DNA of 64,000 nucleotides from DAIOEK01 sp964648485 (GCA_964648485.1 CAZYOF010000015.1:25295-89294), one strand, 5' to 3'. Counted from the first letter of the stretch, positions 33,706 to 42,481 are shown. The notes: generated by a model from the sequence alone, not told the origin. Program-made: numbers and translations.

Positions 33706-34311
33706 CTAAGCAAACAGGCGCAGTGCTGGCTGCGCAACCGGCACCTCAGCCTGCCAGATATCATCCGCCCAACTCAGCACGGTTTCGACCAGTTCGATCT
33801 GATCATCGTGTCCGGGTCGCGCGGGGCGCAATCCTACCAGCAGCGCGGATTGTTCGGCGATACGGCGCATGGCAAGCCGGCAGCGCTCGAGCAGACGGCG
33901 GCGCTCTGCCAGGGGAACGTTATCATCGTTGAAGGTTGCCAACAGATCGAGCACCAGGGTGACCGCCGCGGGCTGGAAGATCCCTGCCCCGAGGGCGGCG
34001 CTGTGCAGCGGCGAAGCCGCACCACAGATAAGCGTTTCCACCTGGTAGCAGGTAAACGCGCGTGCCAGCTGGATGCGCGCCAGGGTGGTTTCAAGGTCGG
34101 GCGTGTAACGGCGGATGCTGCGCGCCACATGATAGGCGTTGAACTGATTGCCGCCATCCAGTACCCTGACGGTGCTGCGCAGGGCGAGCCTGCCGGCAGC
34201 CTCGAGCATCAATGCCCGGGCGGCATGGGGCGCGAAGAGGACATAGATCTTGCCGGGGCGCAATCCACTGAGCGCCGGAAGCCAGGAGCGGGAAGAAGTT
34301 AGCGTATCCAT
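33706..34311 (-). CDS. RecA/Rad51-like protein without a P-loop (ImuA-like)
   Basis: 201 residues. The RecA-fold pattern is visible: a Walker A position reading VLFAPHAARALML (26-37) with no GK[ST], a strand-loop VRVLDGGNQFNAYHVARSI and RIQLARAFTCYQVETLI that match the Rad51-type YIDTEG...R..ARA..., and a Walker B-like AVTLVLDLLATF (116-126). ATP binding of the usual kind is unlikely. ImuA of the ImuA-ImuB-DnaE2 mutasome is also a RecA-like protein that recruits a polymerase, so a similar adaptor role is inferred. The start at 34311 is fixed by the promoter, whose -10 ends six bases upstream; the mRNA is probably leaderless. Confidence 0.72.
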   Translation of the reverse strand: MDTLTSSRSWLPALSGLRPGKIYVLFAPHAARALMLEAAGRLALRSTVRVLDGGNQFNAYHVARSIRRYTPDLETTLARIQLARAFTCYQVETLICGAASPLHSAALGAGIFQPAAVTLVLDLLATFNDDNVPLAERRRLLERCRLAMRRIAEQSALLVGLRPARPGHDDQIELVETVLSWADDIWQAEVPVAQPALRLFA

Positions 34312-34317
34312 ATTTCT

Positions 34318-34346
34318 ATTATATAGAACGCTTGTTCTATTGTCAA
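34318..34346 (-). promoter_or_regulatory. Consensus promoter with LexA/SOS box in the spacer
   Basis: Minus strand TTGACA (34341-34346), 17-base spacer, TATAAT (34318-34323): a full consensus sigma-70 promoter. The spacer is itself a palindrome containing GAACGCTTGTTC (34326-34337), read on the minus strand as GAACAAGCGTTC, matching the Gram-positive LexA box GAAC-RNRY-GTTC. A repressor here would occlude RNA polymerase completely. The start codon follows six bases after the -10. Confidence 0.85.
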
Positions 34347-34504
34347 TATATTGCACTTTTTCCATATTCAAATGGAAAGCAGTCTGTCTGCCAATGGATC
34401 TCAGCAGTTATCCATGCCAACTATCTTTTCAGTATTATTATGGATAGTATAGGTAGAGGACATCAAAATGATTTTTGTAAAAAGTAAACAAGGGCATCGA
34501 TGTT

Positions 34505-35134
34505 ATGGGTAATGAAAAACCTTCATCGCCAGCCAACCGGTTGGCGAATGAACAGCACGCAATAGCTCAGCTGAAACAAGGAAAGATTGCAGGGTTGGCT
34601 GTACTGGTTGCAACTTACCAGGTGGAAGCCGTTCATGCAGCGCTCCTGATTGTGCAAGACCGGGGTACGGCTGAAGAAGTAGTCCAAGAAGCTTTTCTGC
34701 GGGCATATCAAAAAATCGACCAGTTTGATGAAAGCCGGCGGTTTGGACCGTGGTTTTTGCGAAGCGTGATCCATGCGGCTTTGAAAACCGCGAAATCACA
34801 GAATCGGTTCACGCCGCTGGAAGAGACAGATGAAACAAAGCATGCTGCAGCTTGGCTGATCGATCCCGGACATGGACCACAGGAAGTCATGGACAAGTCG
34901 GAATTGCGCCATGTAATCTGGCAGGCGCTGGAACAATTAACACCCGGGCAGCGCACCACAGTGGTTATGCGTTACTTCTTAGATGAGACCGAAAATGAGA
35001 TGTCTCAAAATTTGAATCGTCCCCGTACCACTGTTAAATGGTGGCTGCATTCTGCCCGAAAGCGCCTGAAGCATATACTGCATCCGCTGGTTCGCAGTGA
35101 AGAAGAGAAGTTGGAGGTTGAACATGAACAATAA
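34505..35134 (+). CDS. ECF-type RNA polymerase sigma factor
   Basis: 209 residues. Region 2 (about 35-80) includes RGTAEEVVQEAFLRAYQKI, and region 4 (about 145-190) includes LTPGQRTTVVMRYF and a helix-turn-helix ending TTVKWWLHSARKRLKH. No C-terminal extension. It overlaps the downstream membrane protein gene by 11 bases, the standard arrangement with an anti-sigma factor. The ribosome binding site is weak. The target regulon is unknown. Confidence 0.9.
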   Translation: MGNEKPSSPANRLANEQHAIAQLKQGKIAGLAVLVATYQVEAVHAALLIVQDRGTAEEVVQEAFLRAYQKIDQFDESRRFGPWFLRSVIHAALKTAKSQNRFTPLEETDETKHAAAWLIDPGHGPQEVMDKSELRHVIWQALEQLTPGQRTTVVMRYFLDETENEMSQNLNRPRTTVKWWLHSARKRLKHILHPLVRSEEEKLEVEHEQ

Positions 35135-36566
35135 AGAAATTCGAGCAATTTTAGGTGAAATCACCAAGCAAAAAGCACCAGCCTCTGAAATCAACTTATG
35201 GCCTGCAATCCAATCCCGCATTCAGATGAGCCCATCATCCAGATCAAAAGGAAACATCATGATAAGTTCATCCTACTTGCGTTTGAAGCCAGTATTATTA
35301 CTGGTCACTTTCACAATTCTTGGTACTGTTTTCTTCCTGCTCCCGCAAGGACGTGCCCTCGCACAGAATATCCTGCAATTCTTTAACCGCGGTGAAAGTA
35401 ATATCATGCCTGGTATTACAGCATCACCCGAGAACTGGGTCGAGCAAACACCGGGTATTGCTTCTGCAACCCTGTCTCCTGTACCTGATCAAACCATAAC
35501 ACAGCAATTGGAATTTGAATCAATTTGCGGATCGTTTGATAATCCACAATGCAACATCGATACTATTCGGAGCATGGTAGATTTCCCTGTCTTTGCTATT
35601 CAAAAGTTACCTGAAAACATGCGCTTCAATGGAGCAACTGGAAGTTCCACCGAAGTATCATTACATTACGATACTACGGATCAAACCGGATCTCTTCTCA
35701 TTATCCAAAAACCAATAAATGGAGTTGCAGGCAGTATCTCAGCAGATGTGGGTAAGGATGCTGTGATCGAATATGTAGTCATAGGTGATATCCAGGCTGA
35801 ATATGTTAAGGGATCTTACAATGGCAATCTCAGCCCTCCTGAATGGGATTCAAGCATCGACTTTCAGCAGATGCGTTGGATAAACCAGGGTATCCTGTTT
35901 ACGCTTTACAAAGATGGCAGAAATCCAGATCTGAACCGTGACGCTCTGATTGAGTTGGCTTCAAACATGACAGATGGACCAGTTGAAGGATTAGCCGCCA
36001 CCATATTCCCAAAATCATCTATATCTACTTCGGAGTATCAGTTTAATCCATCTGAATCATATCCGCTGACCCTCGATCAGTTAACCAAAATATCCGGCTT
36101 TGTCCCCTTAACCCCATCCAGGTTACCGGAGCAATTTACTTTTATCGGGGCAAGTTTTGTTGAAGCTACCGGTGTAGTGGAACTCTATTACAAATACAAT
36201 CATCCCAGTATTCCGGAAGCATCCGATGCGCTCGTTATCCGCGAACAGATGATTTCAGGGAATCCTGATTGTGACCTGTGCGGATTTGTTCAGGGAGATG
36301 GCAAGCAAGTAGAGCAATATCCACAAGGTAAGTTGATCTCAAAAGAGGCTGCCATAGAAAATGTGAACATCTTATCCAACCCTGGAGAATATGTAGAAGG
36401 CATTGGGTGGACTTCATGGATGGATAGCGTTGGTTGGCAATGGGCTAGCGAACCCTATATCAAACGTCTCAGGTATAAGGTTGGATCTCTGGCTATCGAG
36501 ATAATTAGTTACACCTATGAATTGAGTGCGGATGATGTCATTGCAATTGCTGAAGGAATGAAATAA
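35124..36566 (+). CDS. Membrane-anchored anti-sigma-like protein with large external domain
   Basis: 480 residues. A short cytoplasmic N-terminus (about 1-45: NNKEIRAILGEITKQKAP) could bind the sigma factor. One membrane helix lies around 53-75 (LLLVTFTILGTVFFLLP), and an extracytoplasmic region of about 400 residues contains two similar halves with GFVPLTPSRLPEQF-type and FPVFAIQKLPENM-type segments, resembling DUF4367 repeats. ATG 35124 is preceded by GGAGG inside the sigma gene. It probably senses an envelope signal and holds the sigma factor inactive. A hairpin follows the gene. Confidence 0.78.
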   Translation: MNNKEIRAILGEITKQKAPASEINLWPAIQSRIQMSPSSRSKGNIMISSSYLRLKPVLLLVTFTILGTVFFLLPQGRALAQNILQFFNRGESNIMPGITASPENWVEQTPGIASATLSPVPDQTITQQLEFESICGSFDNPQCNIDTIRSMVDFPVFAIQKLPENMRFNGATGSSTEVSLHYDTTDQTGSLLIIQKPINGVAGSISADVGKDAVIEYVVIGDIQAEYVKGSYNGNLSPPEWDSSIDFQQMRWINQGILFTLYKDGRNPDLNRDALIELASNMTDGPVEGLAATIFPKSSISTSEYQFNPSESYPLTLDQLTKISGFVPLTPSRLPEQFTFIGASFVEATGVVELYYKYNHPSIPEASDALVIREQMISGNPDCDLCGFVQGDGKQVEQYPQGKLISKEAAIENVNILSNPGEYVEGIGWTSWMDSVGWQWASEPYIKRLRYKVGSLAIEIISYTYELSADDVIAIAEGMK

Positions 36567-36607
36567 CCAAAAATGATGTACATAGTTTTCTAATAAAGTT
36601 GATATGG

Positions 36608-36649
36608 ACAGGATGGCTGTTCTGGATTTCTACAGACAGCCCATCCTGT
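36608..36649 (+). terminator. Hairpin after the ECF sigma/anti-sigma operon
   Basis: ACAGGATGGCTGT (36608-36620) pairs with ACAGCCCATCCTGT (36636-36649) with one bulged C; loop of 15. Only a short T-run follows (TTTAAATTTA), so termination efficiency is uncertain. Confidence 0.6.
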
Positions 36650-36870
36650 TTAAATTTACGTTCAATACCAATATACCTACACCTCAATTCTTCTTGCCTT
36701 TTACTATTCAGCTTTTGAAACATATTACTTTTTTATTTGAATTAATTCCCATCTGCATCTCATCATACACTGATTATTAAGCATCCACTTCTAAGATTAC
36801 TCACCTTGACTCAAAAGCCAGGATATCCAAATTACATAGGAGTTTCCCATTTCTAACGCAGTATGTCAAA

Positions 36871-36940
36871 TATCACGCCAGAAGTGATAACCTTCACATG
36901 ACAAATTGACCTAGAAGCATTATATTTAGACACTGGTGTC
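36871..36940 (+). promoter_or_regulatory. Promoter and operators of the hydrogenase operon
   Basis: ATGACA (36898-36903), 17-base spacer, TATATT (36921-36926). Nine bases upstream of the -35 is TATCAC-N7-GTGATA (36871-36889), placed like an activator site. Over the start point is GACACTGGTGTC (36929-36940), placed like a repressor site. Regulators are not identified. Confidence 0.6.
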
Positions 36941-36961
36941 ATTTCATCATCGGGAGGGAAC

Positions 36962-37447
36962 ATGTTTTTTGGCTCCATTGTTGTTATTGGGTTGCTGATC
37001 TGCGCCATTATGGCGATTAGAAGCACTCACCTGCTGATTTCAGCGATCTGGCTGGCAGGTTGCTCAGCGCTTACCGCGTTGCTGCTTTACCTCTTCCAGT
37101 CACCGGAAATTGCGGTCATCGAATTAAGCGTAGGCGCTGGTTTGGTGACCGTTTTGTTTGTCTTTGCCATCAATATCATCGGTGAAGATCCCAGCATCAC
37201 CCAGCCATCGATTCCCCGATCCGTTGCGTGGGTGCTGGTTGTTCTGGCTTTTGTCGCCCTGGGGTGGATGGTGTTACCGAATCTCGGTACCGCCAGTACG
37301 GGCATCGACCTTCAATTCAATATCTACCTGTGGCAGGCACGCAAGCTGGATGTTTACCTGCAGGTTGCATTCATCTTCGCGGGTGTCATGGGTATTCTGA
37401 GCCTGCTTTCTGATGATCCGGTTCATCACAAAAAGGAGCAGGCATGA
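36962..37447 (+). CDS. Membrane subunit of energy-converting hydrogenase (MbhD/MbhE, DUF4040-like)
   Basis: 161 residues, about five membrane helices. IAVIELSVGAGLVTVLFVFAI is the conserved helix of MbhD/MrpA-C (DUF4040), the counterpart of NuoJ in complex I, where it forms part of the ion path between hydrogenase and antiporter modules. GGAGGG precedes the ATG. First gene of an eleven-gene operon; its stop overlaps the next start (ATGA). Confidence 0.82.
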   Translation: MFFGSIVVIGLLICAIMAIRSTHLLISAIWLAGCSALTALLLYLFQSPEIAVIELSVGAGLVTVLFVFAINIIGEDPSITQPSIPRSVAWVLVVLAFVALGWMVLPNLGTASTGIDLQFNIYLWQARKLDVYLQVAFIFAGVMGILSLLSDDPVHHKKEQA

Positions 37448-37755
37448 ATCTCTCCTTCCAATCCATTGGTTTAATTGCAGTTATTGGTTTAATCGGCATC
37501 GGCATCTACGGTCTTCTCATCACCCGCAATATGATTAAAGTGATTGTCGCCTTACAGATTCTGGTAAAAGGTGTGCTGATCGCATTCATCCTGGCTGGTT
37601 CCATGCAGGCAAAGGTGAACCAGGCACAAAGCCTGGCGCTCACCGTGCTGATTGCCGATACAGTTGTCGCGGTCATTGCGCTTGGTCTGGCTGTGCAGGT
37701 GCGTAAAGCATTTGGCAGCCTTGACATTAAAGAACTCACGGAACTCAAGAGGTAA
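37444..37755 (+). CDS. NuoK/MnhC-like membrane subunit
   Basis: 103 residues with three membrane helices, the NuoK/MrpC/MbhG fold. The second helix carries IKVIVALQILVKGVLIAF and the third VLIADTVVAVIALGLAV, at positions where NuoK-type proteins keep a lysine or glutamate for proton transfer (here Lys in LVKG). Overlaps the preceding gene by four bases. Confidence 0.87.
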   Translation: MNLSFQSIGLIAVIGLIGIGIYGLLITRNMIKVIVALQILVKGVLIAFILAGSMQAKVNQAQSLALTVLIADTVVAVIALGLAVQVRKAFGSLDIKELTELKR

Positions 37756-37758
37756 GAC

Positions 37759-39504
37759 ATGGCATCCACTTTCGCATTTCTTACCATCGCACTTCCCTGG
37801 ATCGGTGCATTGCTGATCTGGTTTGTCGGAGATAAATACACCAAAGTGATTACCACACTGGCAGTTACTTTTTCAGCACTGGCGGGAGTATCCGCGCTGG
37901 CGCTCATCCCTTCTGCCAGCGATCAGGCAGTATTATCCTTCAACCCGGGTTCACCTTACGGCATACTCACTTTTGTACCCGATGGACTGGGTGTCATGCT
38001 TGCGATCATCGCCACCATCATCGGTTGTCTGGCTGTAATTTTCTCCATCGATTACATGAAAGGGGAAGATCAACTCGCCCGCTATTATGCATTTATCCTC
38101 TTCTTCATCGGCGGAATGGTCGGGCTGGTTCTCACCGGTAACATGTTCTTCATGTTCCTCTTCTGGGAAATCACCGCCCTGTGCTCTTACGCGCTCATCT
38201 CTTTCAATAACGATGACCCCAAGGCAGTAGCCGGGGGTGTTAAGGCTTTGATAATCACACAGGTTGGTGGTGCTGGTCTGCTTGTAGGCGCGTTGATCAT
38301 CTACACATACACCGGCAGTTTTGATATCAACACTTTCCTCAAAGATCCGTCTTTGGTACCAGCCGGGATGCTTGCATTTACTGCATTCGGTTTTCTGGCT
38401 GCAGCAGCCGCAAAAAGCGCCCAGTTCCCTTTCCAAACGTGGCTGCCCGATGCCATGGAAGCCCCCACACCGATCAGCGCCTTGATCCACGCGGCAACCA
38501 TGGTCAATGCGGGTGTTTACCTTCTGGCGAGATTCTACCCGGCATTTGAAGGCGTTCCCGGTTGGAAAACCAGCGTACTGGCAGTAGGTGTCATCACCGC
38601 GCTCATGGCATCCTTCATGGGAATGGTTGCGACTGACCTCAAACGGGTACTGGCATACTCCACCGTCAGCCAGCTTGGGTATATGGTTTTCGCCATCGGG
38701 GCAGGATCCGTATTCGCCTCACAATTTCATCTGTTCAGCCATGCCATTTTTAAAGCACTGCTCTTCCTGGCAGCCGGCTCGGTGATTCACAGCGTTGGCA
38801 CCCGTGATATGCGAAAAATGGGCGGTTTAGGTAAACAGATGCCGGTTGTCCGTAATGTTTTCATCATCGGATCGTTAGCCCTGGCGGGTATACCGGTTCT
38901 GAATGGGTTCTGGAGCAAGGAATTGATACTCGAGACAGGTATTGCCCATGCCCCGGTATGGACTATCTTCATGTTCATCGGTGCAGGACTCACTGCACTT
39001 TACACCCTGCGGATGGTCTGGCTGGTTTTCTTCGGAGAGCAGCGCGTTCACCTTCACGGACATGATGCTGGTCCGGCGATGGCAGTAGCCCTCTATCCGC
39101 TGGCAATTGGTGCTCTGATCAGCTGGCTGGCAGTCGGCTGGATGACGGATTTATTCCATACCACGCTGCCCTTTCACGAAATCCACGCACACCCAATGGG
39201 TGAAATCCTACTCGAAGTAGTGAGTGCGCCGGCAACATATATCGCATTAGCGCTGATTGCCCTCGGCGGGATAGCCTGGTGGCAGAGAGAGAAACTGGCA
39301 GGTGTACAGCGAGCGCTCGGGTTCTTCGCCCGCGCAGCGGAAAACAGCTTTGGTTTTGAAGCGATCAACATGGCAATTGTCGCTGGCACAGAAAAAACAG
39401 CAGAATTTATTCGTCCCCTGCAGACCGGTCAATTGAATTGGAACATCGCTGGAATTCTGGGCGCGATCATCATTATTCTCGTCGCGGTTGTCTGGGGAGC
39501 ATAA
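37759..39504 (+). CDS. NuoL/MrpA-like ion-translocating subunit
   Basis: 581 residues with about 14-16 membrane helices, antiporter-like family (PF00361). Conserved charged positions are recognisable: MFLFWEITALCSYALI with the key Glu, SAQFPFQTWLPDAMEAPTP with the Lys/His region, YSTVSQLGYM and FKALLFLAAGSVIH. Closest to complex I NuoL and the Mrp antiporter A subunit. It probably pumps protons or sodium during ferredoxin-driven hydrogen evolution. The C-terminal extension (about 500-581) may include the lateral helix. Confidence 0.92.
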   Translation: MASTFAFLTIALPWIGALLIWFVGDKYTKVITTLAVTFSALAGVSALALIPSASDQAVLSFNPGSPYGILTFVPDGLGVMLAIIATIIGCLAVIFSIDYMKGEDQLARYYAFILFFIGGMVGLVLTGNMFFMFLFWEITALCSYALISFNNDDPKAVAGGVKALIITQVGGAGLLVGALIIYTYTGSFDINTFLKDPSLVPAGMLAFTAFGFLAAAAAKSAQFPFQTWLPDAMEAPTPISALIHAATMVNAGVYLLARFYPAFEGVPGWKTSVLAVGVITALMASFMGMVATDLKRVLAYSTVSQLGYMVFAIGAGSVFASQFHLFSHAIFKALLFLAAGSVIHSVGTRDMRKMGGLGKQMPVVRNVFIIGSLALAGIPVLNGFWSKELILETGIAHAPVWTIFMFIGAGLTALYTLRMVWLVFFGEQRVHLHGHDAGPAMAVALYPLAIGALISWLAVGWMTDLFHTTLPFHEIHAHPMGEILLEVVSAPATYIALALIALGGIAWWQREKLAGVQRALGFFARAAENSFGFEAINMAIVAGTEKTAEFIRPLQTGQLNWNIAGILGAIIIILVAVVWGA

Positions 39505-39505
39505 C

Positions 39506-41014
39506 ATGGCTGATCTATCATTTATCTGGATAATTCTCATCCCCCTGCTGGCTTCTCCGGTTGCCTATCTGTTCGGTCGCTTCAGTTACCTGATTACCGG
39601 CAAGAAAACCGGGGTTAACATATCTGCCTGGATCGCGCTGGCAGCCACTTTACTGGCGTATTATCCGCTTTACCTGGCGTCGTGGCATGTCAGACTGGGC
39701 AGCATCGATCAATATCAAAATGGAATGATCATCTTCCGGTTTGATGGCATCTCGTTGCTGGTGAGTTTCGTCACGATCACACTGGCAGCTCTTTCCATCT
39801 CTTTTTCGATGCGTTATCTCTCCGTAGAAAACGGACAGGAAAAATTCTACGCGCTGTTCCTGTTCATGGTTGGTTCTATTGTCGGGCTCGCCTGTACCGC
39901 AGACCTGTTCAACCTGTGGGTTTGGTTCGAACTGATGGCAATTTCCACCTACACCCTGGTTGCCTTCTACCGCAACCTGCGGGGTGCGCTCGAAGCAGGT
40001 GTGAAATACCTGGTGCAGTCTGCCATTGGATCAGTGCTGGTCCTGCTGGGTATCGCGCTGGTATTCGGACAGGCAGGCACCCTTGACCTGAATCGAATCC
40101 GGGAAATCAGCATGATCACACCCGGTTTACTGGCAGCCGGAGTTCTATTCATCATCGGATTCGGGATTAAAGCAGCCCTGGTTCCTCTACATACCTGGCT
40201 GCCGGATGCACATTCCCAGGCGCCCAGCAGCATCAGCGCCATGCTCTCAGGTATTGTCATTGAGGCTGGTCTGATCGCTCTTCTGCGGGTTCTCGCCAGC
40301 TTGAGCCAGGTCTCCAACCGTTGGGGGATTATTCTTCTGGTTCTGGGAGCGATCAATATGCTGGTCGGCAACCTGATGGCGCTGCGTCAGGAGCAGGTAA
40401 AACGACTGCTGGCTTACTCATCCATCAGCCATATCGGATATATTCTCACCGGTATCGGTGCAGCGATGGTTTTTGGCTCTGTGGATGGCGCACAGGGTGG
40501 TTTCTTCCACCTGCTTACCCACGGGCTCATGAAAGGGCTCGCCTTCCTCTCAGCCGGGGCACTTCTCTATAACCTGGTGATAGTACGCGGTGAACATCGT
40601 CCACTGCTGCGGGATGATCTGATTGGTGCCAGCCGCAGGTTCCCCATGGAAGCCATGGCATTCTCCATCGCCGCGCTTGCCCTCGGTGGACTTCCTCCCC
40701 TGGCTGGCTTCATGTCCAAATGGCAAATCTTCACCGGTGGAATGACCACCCAAAATCCCTGGATGACTGCCATCGTGATATTCATGGCATTGAATAGTGT
40801 CCTCTCGCTCGGATACTATGCCCCCCTGGTAAACCGGCTTTACCGCAAGGAAACCAGTGAGAGTGTTCTCTCTGCCCCTGAAAGCACAGCTACCATGATG
40901 CTGCCGCTTACCATCCTGGCGGTTCTTGTGATCGGAATTGGTTTATACACACCGGCGATTCAATGGATGTCAAATGTGGCAGGGAATGCCTTCCTGGCAG
41001 CCCTGGGTATGTAG
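39506..41014 (+). CDS. Second antiporter-like subunit (NuoM/N, MrpD-like)
   Basis: 502 residues and 14 helices, again PF00361. LFNLWVWFELMAISTYTLVAF has the essential Glu; SAIGSVLVLLGIAL, VPLHTWLPDAHSQAPSSISA and YSSISHIGYI are the standard conserved helices. ATG 39506 overlaps the end of the upstream gene by none and starts two bases after its stop. Having two such subunits suggests translocation of at least two ions per cycle, an inference from complex I. Confidence 0.91.
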   Translation: MADLSFIWIILIPLLASPVAYLFGRFSYLITGKKTGVNISAWIALAATLLAYYPLYLASWHVRLGSIDQYQNGMIIFRFDGISLLVSFVTITLAALSISFSMRYLSVENGQEKFYALFLFMVGSIVGLACTADLFNLWVWFELMAISTYTLVAFYRNLRGALEAGVKYLVQSAIGSVLVLLGIALVFGQAGTLDLNRIREISMITPGLLAAGVLFIIGFGIKAALVPLHTWLPDAHSQAPSSISAMLSGIVIEAGLIALLRVLASLSQVSNRWGIILLVLGAINMLVGNLMALRQEQVKRLLAYSSISHIGYILTGIGAAMVFGSVDGAQGGFFHLLTHGLMKGLAFLSAGALLYNLVIVRGEHRPLLRDDLIGASRRFPMEAMAFSIAALALGGLPPLAGFMSKWQIFTGGMTTQNPWMTAIVIFMALNSVLSLGYYAPLVNRLYRKETSESVLSAPESTATMMLPLTILAVLVIGIGLYTPAIQWMSNVAGNAFLAALGM

Positions 41015-41023
41015 GAGAAACAA

Positions 41024-41335
41024 ATGCAGATACTACTTTCACCACCCATCGCTTTTCTGATTTACATCCCATTGGTTTTGGTTTTTGTTCTGGTGGGTAA
41101 ACGAATGGCTGGAGAGACAGCCGAATCTGACCTGAAAAAATCACTTTACGCCAGCGGCGAAGAAGCCCCTACCAGTTTTGCTTCACCCGGTTACAAGCCT
41201 TTCTTCCTGGTTGCCTTATTCTTTGCCATCCTGCATCTTGGTATATTGGTTGTTGGTACCGGCAACTTGAACAGCACAGAAGCGCTCTTCCTGGGCGGAC
41301 TGATTTTCGCCTTACTGGCGCTGGTGTTAGGCTGA
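41024..41335 (+). CDS. NuoA-like small membrane subunit
   Basis: 103 residues. The layout is an N-terminal helix, a polar loop LYASGEEAPTSFASPGYKPFF resembling the YECG-E loop of NuoA (the Cys replaced by Ser), then two helices. It occupies the position between the antiporter and hydrogenase modules. NuoA-like subunits are typical of complex I and less common in group 4 hydrogenase operons, which makes this composition noteworthy. Confidence 0.75.
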   Translation: MQILLSPPIAFLIYIPLVLVFVLVGKRMAGETAESDLKKSLYASGEEAPTSFASPGYKPFFLVALFFAILHLGILVVGTGNLNSTEALFLGGLIFALLALVLG

Positions 41336-41361
41336 AGAATGTATCGGTATAAGGAAACCTT

Positions 41362-41919
41362 ATGACAAATCCAATCACACAAACTTACGATAACATCCTG
41401 ACCAGCCTGAAAACCTGGGCACGGATCAACTCACCGTGGGCGATCCATTTCAACAGTGGTTCCTGCAACGGTTGTGATATCGAGATTCTGGCTACGCTTA
41501 CGCCGCGTTACGATCTGGAAAGATTGGGAATCAAGTTGCAGGGAAGCCCCAGACACGCCGATGTTCTCATCTGCACCGGACCCGTCAGCCGCCAGGCAAA
41601 GGACAGGCTTTTACGAACTTATCACCAGATGCCGGAACCGAAATTTGTAGTCGCGGTCGGTTCCTGCGGTATATCGGGGGGAGCCTTTCGTGGCTGCTAC
41701 AATGTGGAAGGCGGAATTGACAAGGTGATACCGGTGGATGTATATATACCTGGCTGCCCGCCCCGACCCGAAGCCATCATTTATGGGGTAGCTCAACTGC
41801 TCGAATCTTTGAAACCAGAAAACAAGAATAAAAAACGTACACCCATAACCATTTCAGAGGAAGACGCAAAAAAGATGTTTGATCAACAGGCAAATGCGGA
41901 TGTTCCTACGGGAGAATAG
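41362..41919 (+). CDS. [NiFe]-hydrogenase small subunit, group 4 (EchC/MbhJ, NuoB-like)
   Basis: 185 residues holding the proximal [4Fe-4S] cluster with cysteines in SGSCNGCDIE (C35, C38), VGSCGISGG and IPGCPPRPE, the pattern shared by NuoB and small subunits of energy-converting hydrogenases. No Tat signal and no additional cluster domain, unlike uptake hydrogenases. It passes electrons from the polyferredoxin subunit to the NiFe site. Confidence 0.93.
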   Translation: MTNPITQTYDNILTSLKTWARINSPWAIHFNSGSCNGCDIEILATLTPRYDLERLGIKLQGSPRHADVLICTGPVSRQAKDRLLRTYHQMPEPKFVVAVGSCGISGGAFRGCYNVEGGIDKVIPVDVYIPGCPPRPEAIIYGVAQLLESLKPENKNKKRTPITISEEDAKKMFDQQANADVPTGE

Positions 41920-41920
41920 C

Positions 41921-42481
41921 ATGGATACTCAAAAATTACTGAACCAGGCTCAAGAATTGCTATCTCCCATCTCCAGTGATACTCTTTTTCCTGAAGAAAA
42001 CAGGATGGATATTATTCTGACCGCCTCAGCATTGATTCCGGCGGTTGAAGAATTGAACAAAGCAAACTGGGGTTATCTTTCTGCCATAACCGGATTAGAC
42101 CATATTCCATCTTCGCAGGGCTCTTCAGAAGAAAGGGAATGGGCACACGCCGTTGCAGGTGAAGAACAAACCGGCTTCAGCTACAGTGGGTCGATTGAAG
42201 TCCTCTATCATTTTTGCAACCAGGCTGCCATTGTTACACTGCGCGTTCAATTGCCTTACGCTCATACAGTGGTACCCAGCATCTGCTCCATCATCCCATC
42301 TGCCACATTGTTCGAAAGGGAATTGATTGAAATGTTCGGAGTAACTGTTGAAAACACTCCGAATACCGATCATTTATTGCTACCCGATGATTGGCCGGCG
42401 GGAATTTTCCCATTACGCAAAGAGTTTACCGGTTTTGATTCTGATGACGAAGGGACAGGTGACATCAATGACGCAGCATGA
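41921..42481 (+). CDS. NuoC-like subunit (EchD/MbhK type)
   Basis: 186 residues of the 30-kDa subunit family. The C-terminal motif is SATLFERELIEMFGVTVENTPNTDHLLLPDDWP, with the typical F-ERE-D(M)FG pattern and PDDWP ending. The divergent N-terminal half is usual for hydrogenase versions. GGGAG lies eight bases before the ATG. It overlaps the large-subunit gene by 14 bases. Structural; docks to the large subunit. Confidence 0.86.
   Translation: MDTQKLLNQAQELLSPISSDTLFPEENRMDIILTASALIPAVEELNKANWGYLSAITGLDHIPSSQGSSEEREWAHAVAGEEQTGFSYSGSIEVLYHFCNQAAIVTLRVQLPYAHTVVPSICSIIPSATLFERELIEMFGVTVENTPNTDHLLLPDDWPAGIFPLRKEFTGFDSDDEGTGDINDAA

Larger units (their letters stand above)
36567..36961. other. 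Intergenic region before the hydrogenase operon
   Basis: 395 bases with no gene. It holds the hairpin at 36608-36649, an inverted repeat TATCAC-N7-GTGATA (36871-36889), the hydrogenase promoter (36898-36926) and a palindrome GACACTGGTGTC (36929-36940). Confidence 0.7.

Noticed and set aside
31078..34311. Numerous long antisense frames in the GC-rich polymerase region
   Set aside because: They arise from GC-rich codon structure, have no ribosome binding sites and no domain similarity, and conflict with clear family motifs on the other strand.
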